64,000 bases of DNA from Lepidodermella squamata. Its lineage: Eukaryota; Gastrotricha. Below, piece after piece: positions 36,773 through 49,102 of this stretch. Made by a program: the position numbers and the translations under genes. Under the pieces are notes generated by a model. The model searched no databases and was not told the origin of the DNA. It was given only the letters and a program-made list of their open reading frames with translations. The stretch covers positions 1,240,001 to 1,304,000 of the forward strand of contig JBLDXI010000034.1 of NCBI GenBank assembly GCA_047495785.1, read 5' to 3'. Each line of letters begins with the position of its first letter. Within the stretch, counting starts at the first letter, position 1.

Positions 36773-38011
36773 CTAAGCATTCGATGTTCCATTACGTAGT
36801 GTTAAAGCTGTTGAAACAACGTTGGGCCGATACGCTCTTGAAATGCTACGTTGCCAGTGGGAGTACAAGCTTCCGATGGCGTCAAATCGCTTTTCAAGAT
36901 ATGAGGGCGGGAGAGACTGTAAAATTGCTGATACAAGCGAGCCGGAAATGACGACGCAAATTGAGAATTTGCGCACACAAGCCACCTCCACAACGTAAGC
37001 ACCGAGTCTCCAAGTTGCAATTGCGAATCTAGAGCAGGCAAAAAAATAGAATTGGAAAATCTGGATAAAAATGACTTACGTTGACCAGAATGCGGGTAAA
37101 AAGGTGATGACGAAAATGACAAACATCAGCACAGACACTTTCATCAGGTAAATTTCACGACGCTGCCACCGTGGAATAGCTCGAAGGTGCCCAGATTTTG
37201 TTGACTGCAATGTAATGTCCTGTGTGCTTTTTTGGCTTTCAATTGCTTGCAACCTCGCGATCGACTTGAACGCCTTCCAATAGTTGTAGGCTAGAAAGGG
37301 GATTGCAAAGCTGTAATTTGAGGCGTAGTAAACAACCATCAAGAACGAAGTATCGAAATCGTTGATGAAGTTGAAGTCCCATTGCGAGCAGAGTGCAATT
37401 GGTTTGTCACCGTTAACGCCTGTAACAATCAACGTTTTGACCGTTGCTGTATTGAATGGCCAAACCAGAAAGGCCAGACTCATCAAAGTACATAAAATCA
37501 ACTGGACGAGGGCTATACCTAGGATTTTGAAAGTGTTTGATCGATAGGTAATCGATTTCGAGGCCAAGCACAGTCGCCTTTCGTAAGATATCAAAGAATC
37601 GATGTTCGTTCCGTAGATACCGGTGACCCAGCCAATTACAAAAATAGCTTTGCAGGTCCAATCGGGCCATTCCCAGCCGCCTGTTTCAATAGGCCCAATG
37701 TAATAGATAAGCAAAAACACAGTGAAAGAAATGCTTCGAATGTGAGAGATGGTTGCCAGCAAGTCGCGCTTCACTCCGCGTCGCACAAAAAACTTGATAT
37801 TAACAATGCAAGCTGTTATCAGCGCCACCAACAAAAGCGCAACTATGATCGGAAATATAAGACGATCCGCCAGGCCGTGGGCTGATAAATCGTGCGCATA
37901 GCCGACGTAGTACTCTTTAGGGCGGCCGTAGCCTTGTTGTGGTAGGTTGACTCTAACCCATCCGCTGTTGATAAACTCAGCGCGCGGGATAACATCCTTG
38001 GACCTGTTCAT
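36773..38011 (-). CDS. Rhodopsin-like seven-transmembrane receptor, copy C (intact)
   Basis: Exon 1 38011-37080, intron 37079-37029 (51 bp), exon 2 37028-36773; 395 aa in frame. The N-terminal tail is MNRSKDVIPRAEFINSGW. Seven hydrophobic segments follow, among them RLIFPIIVALLLVALITACI (TM1), FLMVVYYASNYSFAIPFLAY (TM5), LMKVSVLMFVIFVITFLPAF (TM6) and a TM7 on exon 2. The end of TM3 is SLISYERRLCL, an E-R-R in place of the usual D/E-R-Y, and TM7 lacks NPxxY. There is a 9-bp in-frame deletion after VKRD relative to the other copies. Subfamily and ligand are unknown. A lineage-specific chemosensory role is only an inference from the multicopy array. Confidence 0.82.
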
Positions 38012-38555
38012 AGCGCACTGGAAAAAATAAACCCCTTACAAGGAGCCTCATAAGGAGGCTATTATATATATGAATGCATCCTCCTTGTCAGGCGACCTGT
38101 GTCGCCTTTCAAGCTTGGTATGTCTTAGAAGGAGGCATCATGCATCCACCTTAACGGTGAGATAAACAGTTGGTGTCTTTCAAGGTCTTCTATCAAGGCG
38201 CCAGCGGCCCATTCGTTGCGCAAAACCCCGCCCGGGCGCGCCGACCCGCCCACCTGTCCTCGGCTGCTTTTCACGCTCATCCAATCGTGATAAACAAAAC
38301 GACAGACACGTTTTCGGCCCAAATTTTATTAAAATTTGCTTCGCTAATCAAATTCATTCCCATGATACAATGGAGACGGAATAAAATTGAGATGCTTGAA
38401 TAATAATTATTGATTAGCAGCGATACATCAATATTTATCAACAATTACTCGACAATAGCTGAGGCTTCCAACATCAGGGCATCAAGAGCATAAATAACTG
38501 CTAAAATCATACAGTCTGTTTCATTATTATGAGTACGTCATTGCGAGCGTTCAAT
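38012..38555. other. Gap between receptor C and the transposase-like gene
   Basis: No coding signal. It contains a short palindromic AGGAGCCTCATAAGGAGGCT near 38040-38060 and one arm (38142-38154, GCATCCACCTTAA) of a 13-bp inverted repeat whose partner is at 44602-44614. Confidence 0.5.
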
Positions 38556-41500
38556 CTAGAATTTGTAAGGCAGCGAGTCGATATTCAAATAATTCAAACC
38601 GTTATGTTTGATGATGGCGAAGCAGCGCTTGATAGGCAAAGCAGAATGAGGAATGAGTTGAAATTTTCGAGGTTCAGTAAATTTGACGAGGAATGACGAA
38701 TACTTCTTACAAAATCGGTCAATCTCTAGTTCCGATAACACAAAGTAAAGCTCATTCTCGTGTGAATAAATAAGTTTGATGAAGTGAAATGTCATTTCTT
38801 TGCCGGGTTCGAACCAGCCAACCTCGGGCTTCGATGTCGAAATTGACGCTCCGGTGGTGAAAAAGGCGCCATTGAACCGAATTGAAGCATGAACCCTCGC
38901 CTCGACTGGCAGCTGAAGCTCGCCCAGATCGCAGCCAACCAACTTGTCCTTCAGCTTGCTCACCTTGCCGCCTTCAACCGAGCCCGAAATTTCAGCACTG
39001 CTCAAAAATCTCCCTGATTGATGCTTCGCAATGTTAAAAATCTGAAGCATTGGGTTGTTGTAGGTTTTTGGCTCCATCTTTGATAGGCCACGCTCGAAGC
39101 CAAGTGAAGAGTAAAATCGAGCGGGACCAAAGTCGAGAATCTGCTGCGGGTAGTGGATGGAGTTATGAAACTTCGTAACGATCGCTGATTCGCCGTAGGT
39201 TTTTGCAGTTAGTTGCAGAAATTTGAATATTAAATTTTCGAGCAGTTGAACGTCTTCCTTGAAAATATGGCTCGAGAATACGAAGGCCAAAACTTGATTC
39301 AACAGGGTGACGCATCGATATTCAGGAGTTCCAAAGAACGTGGGGCTTGTCACCAGTTTGGTTTTATCGAGCACGAAACCCAATCGCGGAAGAAGTGTCC
39401 GCATTTGACTTGCATTTTGATGCGTCTTCATTTCCCCGGAAACGATTTTGAAATTAGCTGAAGGTGCGGCCTCGTAAGTTGCGATTTTGTCGAATCGATG
39501 TTGCTCGATAGCTCGGTTCAGGTCTTCATCGTTCAGGCCGTAGCTGGTTTTTGCCTTGGTTAGGGCGCCGGTGAGGGTGTAATCGGCCACACCTTCAAGG
39601 TAGTCATGGGCCGGTTCACTAACGATGCACGCCGGGAAAATCGGCTTCAAATGCCGAACCTCGATGAACGCTGAGAGATGGCCCGTGAAACCATATTTGG
39701 ACATGCTGTGAAAAATAAGGTTATTTAGCTAGATAGTTTGAGAATAGGATTTGTTTAATTTTCAAAACAATTTCGAAAAAATTGATTTAAAATATTGTAT
39801 AGCAATTTCGAAAATTTGAATTTGAAATTTTGTATACGTATAGCAATTTTGAAAATTTGAATTTAAAATTTCGTATACGTATAGCAATTTTGAAAATTTG
39901 AATTTAATTTGAACATTTTCTGATCCATTTTTATTAAATTAAATTAAAACATTTTCGGAGCCACTTTTATTAAATTTAATTTAAAAATTTTCAGAGCGAT
40001 TACTGAATAAAAATTTATTTCATATTAGGGGTGATTGATGAGCAACGATACCCGAAGAGATGAGCAGCGATTTTACCCGAAGAAATATACAGGAAACACT
40101 CAGAAAATCCCATTGTTAACTGTTTTGGTCATTTTGCCGGGTTGGACCAAACTTCTTCGGAATCTTTTATTCCTATTAAAATGCTTGCCTAATATTCTCG
40201 ACCTTTTGTAAATTTTCTGTAATTTTTCCGGCCATGATATGTGACAAAATTGAAGATTAAGAAACTCTAATGGGACTTATAGGACACGATGGCGAAAAAT
40301 TAGAAACAAATCAAGCTAGCAGTTGAGTGACAGTAATATTCTTACATGGCCTTGCGATCAGCTAGCCTTGTCGAGGCTATCTCTGCGGACTGAGCGATGA
40401 GGCGTTCGGAGGTTCGTAGCTGAACATCGGTCGCTACGAATACTTTGCCAAAGTCGCCGCGAGGCAATTCACATTTGCTACAGGTAAGCTTCGCCGAAAA
40501 CGACTCGAACAGGCCGATCAGCTGATGTTGAGCCAGGTTATCAGCTAGACCACTGATCAACAGGATTTGTACTGATTTGTTTTGAACGATAATTGGCGCA
40601 GTAGTTTCCGTTTCGACCTTTTTCACAACAGCATTCAAAGCTACAAAACAGGATGTTTAATTTAGTGACCCCCTGCGGTCAAATTAATCGAACCTGTTAT
40701 TTTCCTCGTGTCTTTTGGAAGTTCACAACTTTTGGATGCAGCCAGCAGGAAATGATATTCAGGACTGAAAAATAGTAATTAAAAATCTCGGTGCGATAAA
40801 TAGCCACGAAAATGTCATATTTATCGCAATATTAATTCTTCGCAAATGGATCTCAATTGCTAGAAATTTTTACCTATAGTCGTATCGATTTTAAATTATT
40901 CAACTATTATAGCGAAAAACCACGAATTCGCAAAATAAGACCCGACCTCAAAGCTTGCCCTCCTAATGGTTGTATAACTTCCTAATTTAGTCATAACTAA
41001 TCCCAATTATTCGAAAGCGACTTTTTGAGTTCTAGGCGTTCTACTATGGACTTATCTGATCAGTCCGAAAATTTAACGTTTTGGGAAAATCACTTACATT
41101 TTCTCGAATAACCTTGCCACCATTTTCCACTGAAACACCGCCATTTTCTGACGATTTACGTAAGTGCCCAATGCCGAAACTGAGACGAACTCGTCGAAAA
41201 ATAGAAAAAAAGGAACGACATATTCACAAGGGCTTTGCTCGATCAGCTGGCGAATAACCGCTCCGTCCAATGGTGACGTGAGAACGCCGGTATCATCAGA
41301 CTTCAAGAGGCTCTCCTTTTTGAATATATTCAACAATGATGGCTTGCTGTTGAGGAGATGGCCAACTTGGGTTGCGATCGATAAATAGCGAAACGACTCG
41401 CAGGCTTCAGCTTCGCATGGCGACAGAGCAGCTAGCAATTTTTGACGATTGAACGTCGTCAGCATATTTTCGAAAATTTTGTCGAAAATCAAGCCGCATG

Positions 41501-41903
41501 AATTCGGCTTGAAGTGTTGCAACAAGCAGCGAACGAGACGCTTAGCGATAAATTGAATTACGAAACTCGTGATAGATTCCGTAGCCGCGAATTCGAACTT
41601 CAGTTTGAAGACAAGGTCCAACAAAGCCACATTCAGAGTTTTACAGAGCACGTCCTCCGCATCGAGTTCGAGTTGAAAAACCTCGGCAGGTGTCGGTTGG
41701 TCGGATTGATCATCACCAGTTAGTAGCCCTGCGAAGACGTCATTCGAGGTCGAAGGTACTGTTGCGGGCTTCGGAGGTTGCGGTACAGTGCAGGTTTTTT
41801 GGTGCTTATTCCGAGATGAACGATTACCATGAAAATCGGTTTTGCAGACGTCACACACGACCGGTTGCTTTCCAGCATAAGGTTGATAATTTAAATCATC
41901 CAT
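38556..41903 (-). CDS. Transposase-like zinc-finger protein (EnSpm/CACTA-related type), possibly domesticated
   Basis: Exons 41903-41098, 40764-40694, 40640-40346, 39705-38556, introns 333, 53 and 640 bp, phases consistent, 773 aa. The N-terminus has a C2HC finger (VVCDVCKTDFHGN...KHQKTC). It is followed by PFFLFFDEFVSVSALGTY, then LADNLAQHQLIGLFESFSAK with TCSKCELPRGDF, then PACIVSEPAHDYLEGV and IHYPQQILDFGPARFYSS...FERG. This order of motifs (D-E/D-F...LG; DNL...GF.ESF...C..C; D..HD.LEGV; HYP...GP) is, to my recollection, shared by animal and plant transposase-derived proteins of this group. Several catalytic-type acidic residues are changed (AHDYLEGV is kept). The intact multi-exon frame suggests either a live element or an exapted gene. 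Confidence 0.6.
39790..39915. repeat. Tandem repeat in intron 3 of the transposase-like gene
   Basis: About three copies of a unit near 48 bp built around GTATAGCAATTTTGAAAATT, followed by related AT-rich blocks to about 40010. It accounts for part of the 640-bp intron. Confidence 0.75.
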
Positions 41904-42359
41904 ATCCTACGGATAAATTATTTTTAAATTTCCAATACTTCATTAGACGTAGCAAAAATTACACACTCACGAATTTATTTATAATCCCCGTAAGTTAAAA
42001 ATTCAACAAAATTCAATGCTATTCTCGCTTTAATTAAAACAACAAACAAGGATTAAATCATCGCTCATCATTCGGAAACAAATCGAAAATCAGAAAATTT
42101 TAATTCATGTAACAGTAAAAAAATGACTGTAGCAATAGCAACCAATAGCAACAACAAATATTGTACACCGCAAGATCATCGGCAAATTTCATCACAAATT
42201 ACAATACATTTTTAAAGAGATTGATTTCGATACATGAACACGGACAGTTTAGCATGAAAATCCATCGAAACTTTTCGCAGTACGCTTGAACAAAGAATGG
42301 CAGGTTTTTGGTGAACAATTATTAAAAATTTTCGAATATAACAAAAAGCGTTTTCTACG
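41904..42359. other. Spacer between the two minus-strand genes
   Basis: 456 bp of AT-rich DNA with no coding signal. It holds the 3' flank of the 339-aa gene and the promoter of the transposase-like gene. No clear motif was found. Confidence 0.5.
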
Positions 42360-44429
42360 TTAATTCACACGTGACCGGGTCGAGTTTCGAGTCGATTTTG
42401 TCGCGGGTTTCGGAGTTACTGTCGGAGTTGCTGAAGAACTCGCGCCAATGACACGCGAAGGAAGGCGCTTGGGCGAACGAGTCGATGACGGTGACGCCGA
42501 TCGTTTTGTTGCAACGATTGGGGTGGTCGCTGCTGCTGGATGTTGAGTTGGGGCCGGTTGAGCTGCGGCCGGTTGAGTTGAGGCCGGTTGGGTGCGGGGC
42601 CGAGTTTCGACTGCCGGAGTTCGTACCGCGGCGTCTGCGTCGATGACAACTGGTTGATGCTGGCCTTCCAGGTCGTCAAATATGTAGTCTCGGTCCTGGA
42701 TTCGATCGTCGTCATCGTTTTCGACCGGGTTTTCGACCGGGTTTTCGTTGGCGTGTTCTTCGGCTTCATCTTCATCGGCGACGTTGCGTGCCGCGAGAGC
42801 CCGCTGTTTTTGCCGCTTTACGTACTTCCGGTTGGAACACGCCTTGGCGACTGATGAGCGAAACATTTTCTAGAAGAAAAAACATTCCAATTTCAAAAAA
42901 TTTCAATTCAATTTTAAAATGTCAATTTTAATTTTAATTTCAAAATTTTAATTTTAATTTCAAAATTTTAATTTTAATTTTAATTTCAAAATTTTATTTT
43001 CAATTTCAAAATTTTTTATCCTCAATTTCAAAATTTTATTTTCAATTTCAAAATTTTTTATCCTCAATTTCAAAATTTTTTTTTAATAAATTTCGCTTTT
43101 CTTGAGTATTAAAAATGCGAAATTGATGATAATCCAATAATCTTGACAAACCTGATGGTCAGCCGAGTCGAGCAGCATTCCGGCGCGGTCCTGGTGCGTT
43201 CGACGCCACAACGTCTTAACCACATTAAGCGCAAACGCATAATCGCCCCGGTCGAAGCGGCGTCCCGGGTTTTGCCGAAGTAGTTCCTCGCATGTGAATC
43301 GCACTAGAGTCTTGTAGGTGGTGAATAGGGTTCCAGCCACCCACTCGCGATAGAGAGACGGGTGCGAATTTTTCATCGACTCCAACGTAATGGAAAAATT
43401 AACGGGCTCATCCTGAATGCAAAATCTAGTTTCAATTTTTCGGAAAAAAATCGAAAATGAGCTACAGACCTGTGGCTTCATGTTTTCACCCGCCATGGGT
43501 TCCTGCGGTCGCTTTGCTGCATCGACAACTAGCTGGCACGCGATACGGTGCGCGATCAGTGGGAAAATCTGCGAGATGTACTCCGGCGTCAACGCCGATA
43601 TGGTTGTTCGGTCAAGCAATTGTTCTGAAATTATTGAAGATAAATTAGAGCACTGAAATTATCACAGATATTATTCAGTTATTATTACTACTGAGTAATA
43701 AAATTGGGCCATAACATGCCCAATAATCAAAAAACAATCCTTAAAAAGCCAAAAATCAGGGTTGAATAAGAGCCACATTTTACCTGGCGTTAGCCATGCC
43801 TTGTACCTGTTCTAGAAAATTTGGCCCGCCAGGATTCCCCATTCAAATGTTTTCACGGCTCAAAGTTAGCACTTTTCTTTCGATTGTGGCCAAAAATATG
43901 TTGGAAAAATTCGAAAAATGACGAAAACAACGAAAAACGAAAAAACAACGAAAAATAACGAACACAAAAAATAACCAGTGTCAACGGGGTTTTTCGGGTT
44001 TTTCCGGTAAATTTTTTACTTCTTCGGTTAAATCGAGGATAAAAGACGATATACTCTCGGTGGGTTAAAAATAAAATAATTGGTTAAATTTCCGACAAAA
44101 AGTTGATGAATTTAAAATATTTGCTCAACTTCAGGGACACGCTGTAAAGTAAGGTAAACAAATTCCCGTAATTTTTTTCGGTTGTGAAACTCAAGGGGAA
44201 ACTAAAAAATTTGAAAATTTAGGGCGGCTCACCATGTGAAATTAATTACAATCAATAAGCTTTAAAAAAATTTATTAGGGCGCAACTTTTATATGAAACC
44301 CGCGTTACTAGAACATTAAAAAAAACCGAAATTACCGCTAAAGACGTTGATGAGTGCGGCCCGGTAATCCGGGTTATCAACACCAGCTTCGTCCACAAGC
44401 CCAGTGGCAATGGCGACGTAATCAACCAT
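42360..44429 (-). CDS. Unrecognised 339-aa protein with Pro/Ala/Thr-rich basic tail
   Basis: Exons 44429-44336, 43624-43470, 43412-43152, 42869-42360, introns 711, 57 and 282 bp; phases agree and the frame is closed by a stop. The N-terminal two thirds are helical (MVDYVAIATGLVDEAG; TPEYISQIFPLIAHRIACQL; LYREWVAGTLFTTYKTLVRF; RRFDRGDYAFALNVVKTLW). Then comes a basic patch (RKYVKRQKQRALAARN), an acidic stretch, and a low-complexity QPA/TQPA tail ending SRVN. There is a faint resemblance to BEN-type DNA-binding domains in RRFDRGDYAFALNVV, not enough to name. It is adjacent to, and on the same strand as, the transposase-like gene. The start codon is tentative because an upstream acceptor (AACCAG at 44440) would allow another exon. 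Confidence 0.55.
42880..43085. repeat. AT-rich (AATTTCAAAATTTT)n repeat in intron
   Basis: About 200 bp of TTTTAATTTCAAAATTTTAA-like units fill intron 42870-43151 of the 339-aa gene. Confidence 0.85.
43985..44144. mobile_element. Truncated copy of the mariner-type MITE
   Basis: Shares blocks with the complete element at 54674-55054 (CCGGTAAAT, TTCGGTTAAATCG, GATAAAAGA) and ends GGGACACGCTG followed by TA, like the right terminus of that element. The left end is missing. It lies inside intron 1 of the 339-aa gene and explains part of its 711 bp. Confidence 0.65.
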
Positions 44430-46180
44430 GTCGCTAATACTGGTTATGCAAAAACAATTTCCTCTATAAATAACGGAAACAATAAAAATTAAATTCATGG
44501 TTGGAAATAATGATAAACGCGCAAAAATGTTAACTAACAGGCAACAAAACAATCTTTACAGGGGGTGATTTCCAAGTTATAATTCATGGTTGGTAACAAA
44601 TTTAAGGTGGATGCGAGCGGGGATAGCGTTTGCACCTGAGACTCGTTCTACTGGGTGGGTGAAAGCACTGAAAACTAGAAATGCCGCTAATGGTCACTAG
44701 TTACAAGGTCAGTCGCGTCATCAAATAGCAGCGTTAAACTAAGCTCCGCCCAACTCCCACGACCGCGACGAGATAATCGCCCACCTGTGGCTTTGCGTGC
44801 GCATTGTGGACCCGGCGCGGCCTGATATTTGAGCGATAGGATGAAAGGCGTTACAGCGCATCGTGCGAGAGGCGAGAGGGCGAGGAGCGAGGCGGCGAAC
44901 CGCGGCCATGATAAATCATACGACGCCGATTTTATCTAAGTATTCAACAACAGCGCGGTATGAATACTAAAACATGGTTCTAGGACCTATGACCGAATAT
45001 TATTGAAAGCAAAAGTGACACCAGCGGATAACTGAAAGGTATCAAAAACGGCAGGTCATAGGTGATAAAAACTACAGCCACCATGTAACGCGTCACCTCG
45101 ATTAGTAAAGTTTTATAAAACAAATAAAGGTTTACCAAGCTTGCTGTGTGCATTCGAATAAACAAGTTAACCAACCGCAGCACGGAGACACTCAACGCGC
45201 GTAAAAAATTGTGAAAAAATTTGGGACTGACGTTCAGCAAAGTGATAAATAACAGCAGGCGAATACGACGTTTAGGAAGAATGAATTAACCAGTTTTCAC
45301 ATTTTTCATTAACATTTCAGTCCCTAATATCCGCCGCTTGTTGGTAGTAGCCCATATTTGAGAGGCCAAGCCAATTAAAAAAATAAGCGGATTTAAAAAA
45401 AAACATTTAATCAAGAATTTTAATATTTTGAACATGGGTATACTTAAAATGTTGGCCGCTATGGAAAAAATCCGGTAATTCAGCGCCTTAATTAATTTCC
45501 GCTCATATTTCATGACGTCGGCCGACCAGTCCCCTTTCGGCCGCATTATCTCATATGACCTATGAACCCGCCGCCCGCTATAATAAAATCTTGCAAAATT
45601 GTGAAAATCATGACCACTTTTGGCCGCGAATTTTGCCGCGGAAATAATAACCGTGCGCACGCAATGCAAAAGCGTGGATGGCAGCTAAACCACGATCTTC
45701 GCAACGCTAATTGATCTAAAACGCTGCGGTAAAATTCAACTAATATTTGTTAATAAAGTAATATAGTCAACAACCGCATCTACATGAATCAATTAGCATG
45801 ATCCACATGAATGACGAGTTTTAATAATGCCTAGACGTCACAAAATTCTAAAACAACAAAAAAAGGAAAATCAGAGGCGCCTCGCTTAAATATTCGTCCA
45901 CGAAATTAGAAATTGAAATTGAGGGGATAAGATAATAAATGCAATAGAACCGAAGTGCGCAGACTAGTGCGCGACCATTGCGCGCGCGCACGTCGCGCGA
46001 AGGCGACAGCTATATTGTTGCGCGCTATTGAGTGGGTCATTCACTCTTTTACGTGCAAATCTTACCTAATGAGTGCGTGACTAAAAAGACATCGTAATAC
46101 GCGCGCACTGATGAGCGCCGTCGCCTTATTGAAAGAAGGTGACCACGCGAATAAGAGAGGTGACTAAGGAGGCTATTTTT
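44430..46180. other. Non-coding stretch with GC-rich patches
   Basis: No supported gene. It includes the second arm of the 13-bp inverted repeat (44602-44614), a GC-rich patch at 44740-44930 and a GCGCGC-rich patch at 45960-46020. Open frames at 44980-45240 and 45286-45669 lack any recognisable motif or splice logic. Confidence 0.5.
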
Positions 46181-46680
46181 ATCAGTGCGTTTGAATTAAA
46201 ACGACTGAATCCTTCCTAAAGTAAGAGCCAGCGATTTCCCAGACAATGTCACGGGAAGCGTTACGCTCAGATGATGTTTGCGGGGGGAGTCTATCATTGC
46301 AGCCTATTGTGGCTATATTAAAAGGAAATAATGTCGCTACTCGAGCGGGAAACGTAGCTCATAGGGTTCAGTGTTGATCATAATTCATTTCGCGACGTAT
46401 GGGACCACTTAGCAGCAGGATTTCTGACGTATCAAACTAACATTAGGAAGCAAAATGGCGAGTTAGTCTAAAAGGAAGTTAAACATTCAAACAAATTGAT
46501 CTCACGCAAGGCACATCGTGCAAATGCAGTTTTTATTAGCGATCCGAGAACAAATAATTGATATTCAACATTTTTGTTAGCTGTCTCAACGTTCAGGGCG
46601 CGAAGTATGGGGGGAATGAGGGGTATCGTACGGGTTCGGCATGCCAAAGTGGAAAACACCGAAAAAACCCACAGGGGGGA
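46180..46680 (-). pseudogene. Orphan duplicate of receptor promoter and upstream exon
   Basis: 46180-46470 repeats the 5' flank of receptor copy B, and 46480-46680 repeats, with many indels, the terminal exon at 32479-32670. No receptor coding sequence follows on the left. It is the remnant of one duplication unit whose receptor was lost. Confidence 0.6.
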
Positions 46681-46689
46681 CCCTGTGTT

Positions 46690-47256
46690 CATAAAATTTG
46701 TGCCCGAAATACCCCTTAGTTCGAGGATCCCACTTCGCGCATTGTCTCTGTCAACTTTAATCAATAATACGTTTCAGGGCAACTCTGGGTTTTCCATATG
46801 TCAAGGAGGACGGGAGCATCCTATGGGTCTCAATCTATTAATCGTCGTCGAGTCGCATCGCATCGCATGGCGACATGCCGAGTAAGCAATAATCATGCAC
46901 AGGGACGTCAACTGAACCCGGATACCAGACGGATTCGAGAGCAAAATAGCAGCCAGGCCATCCACAACTCCTTAATTTACTGTAATTGTAATATATAAGT
47001 ATGTGGGTATGCGGACCATTTGCCCTCGACTTGCATGTCCCTTGTCATCCACATCAAGGCACAACAGTAAACAAGAACAACGCAGAAAAACCTCGAAGAA
47101 AATGTATGACCCAAAGCTGGAGAAACAACGTTAAACCGATGCAACATATTTTTAGAGCAGTGCTGTTCACTCTAACAGTTTTTAACAACAGGATAAATTC
47201 GAATTTAAATTAAGTATTGTTACAGAAAAACTGCGAAAAAAGCAATTGTTGCTTCA
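46690..47256. other. Non-coding flank of receptor copy D
   Basis: No gene seen. The part near 47155-47256 resembles the 3' flanks of the other receptors (GCTGTTCAC motif and following). GTGGGTATGCGGACCAT at 47002 also occurs at 36384 beside copy C. Confidence 0.5.
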
Positions 47257-48486
47257 TTAGGTCGAGCTTGTAGCTGCTGAAACAGTGTTGCTGCGAAACC
47301 TTTTTGTTGGCATCTTGCCTTTCCAGCGAGTGTACAAATTTCCGACGGCGTCAAATCGTTTCTCAAGAAATGATGGTGAGAGAGATTGCAAAATAGCGGA
47401 TACAAGCGAGCCGAAAATGACGACGCAAATTGCGAATTTGCGGACCCAAGCCTCCTCCACAACGTAAGCACCGATACTCCAAGTTGAGACTGTGAATCTG
47501 GAAAAAAAACAACAACTCAACAATTAACACTTTGAAAAATCGACCTACGTTGACCAGAATGCGGGTAAAAAGGTGATGACAAAGATGACAAACATCAGCA
47601 CAGAAACTTTCATCAGGTAAATTTCTCGACGCTGCCATCGTTGGACCGCTTTGAGGTGGACAGATTTTCTCGACTGAAATGTGTTGCCTTGTGTGCTGTT
47701 TTGGCTTTCACTTGCTTTCGACACTGTGATTGATTTGAACGCCTTCCAGTAGTTGTAAGCCAGAAAGGGAATCGCAAAGCTGTAATTTGATGCGTAATAA
47801 ACAATCATCAGAAACGAAGTGTCGAAATCGTTGATGAAGCTGAAGTCCCACTGTGTGCAGATGGCGATTGGGCGGTCACCATTCACACCCGTAACAATCA
47901 TTGTCTTCACTGTTACTGTGTCGAATGGCCAAACTAGGAAAGCCAAGCTCATCAAAGTGCATGAAACGAGCATAACGAGAGCCATAGCCAGTATCTTCAA
48001 GGTGTTTGCTCGATAATTGATCGATTTCGAGGACAAGCACAATCGCCGTTCGTAGGATATCAAAGAGTCGATGTTGGTTCCGTAAATGCCGGTAATCCAA
48101 GCGCTAACGAAAAAACCTTTGCAGGCCCAATCAGTCCATTGCCACCATCCAGTTTCCACAGTTCCAATGTATAAAATGAGCATAGTCACCGTGAAGGAAA
48201 TGCTGCGTATGTGGGAGATGATTGCCAGCATTAGAAAGTCGCGTTTGACCCCACGTCGAACGTAGGTTTTTATGTTAAAAATACAAGCTGCTATCAGCGC
48301 TACCAACAAAATGGAAACTATCATCGGGAATATCAGACGATCAGGCATGCCACGAGCTGATAAGTCGTGTGCATAGCCGATAAAATACTCTTTCGGGTTG
48401 CTGTAGCCTTGCTGGGGAAGGTTGACCCTTATCCAACCACTGTTCACCATCTCAGCTCGAGGAATACTTTTTTGAGACATGTTCAT
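47257..48486 (-). CDS. Rhodopsin-like seven-transmembrane receptor, copy D (intact)
   Basis: Exon 1 48486-47549, intron 47548-47498 (51 bp), exon 2 47497-47257; 392 aa. Starts MNMSQKSIPRAEMVNSGW and has seven hydrophobic segments. SYERRLCL closes TM3, a CTQWDFSFINDFDTSFL extracellular loop precedes TM5, and TM6 is LMKVSVLMFVIFVITFLPAF. Exon 2 (TM7 and tail) begins FTVSTWSIGAYVVEEAWV and has no NPxxY. It is the most divergent intact member (for example KASESQNSTQG in the third intracellular loop). Receptor status is secure from topology; ligand and tissue are unknown. Confidence 0.82.
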
Positions 48487-49102
48487 GGCGTGGAAAATGA
48501 TTCGACTGAAGGGTTTGAAAGTCTTTCGCCTTCGATGTCGAATATGACCTTGGCGTAAACTATATGCTCGGACTTGCTTTTGTTCCAGTTCACGCTGAAA
48601 GTTGATGCTGAATCTATGATTGCGCGGAAATGCTGTTTTTTTTGCTCAAAATTATTTACTCCTCCGCTGGATTTTCTGAATATCAAACTGGACTTCAGAG
48701 CTGTTAAATGCGTGGTAACTGAAAGAAATGCCGAACTTAACAGAAGACATCTGTCTGAGAGTTATCTATTGTGTCGGTGCAGTCTTTGCACTGTCTGTTC
48801 TATTCAGAATGCACGTCATGTTTTCTGGCTTCGATCCCGAAATGGCCAAGCGTCAATATTTTCAGAACAATTCTTGACAAGTGGATATACCCCTTAACAA
48901 GTTAAAAATGGGATGGGAAAAAAGTGTGTTGGCGTGGAGAGGAACGACTCCTTGGGACGACGTAGCTGAGGTGAGCTGGTTATTTATCATGGTGAGCTTG
49001 TTCATGGTTCAGCTGAGGTTTGGTTCAGGACCTAACAATTTATAAGAGAGTCATCAATGCTCCCTCGAGCATTTTTAATTGAAAAATCATGATGTTTTTT
49101 AT

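Noticed and set aside
44980-45669. Two minus-strand open frames (86 and 127 codons)
   Set aside because: No recognisable motif, no splice context and composition like the flanking AT-rich DNA.
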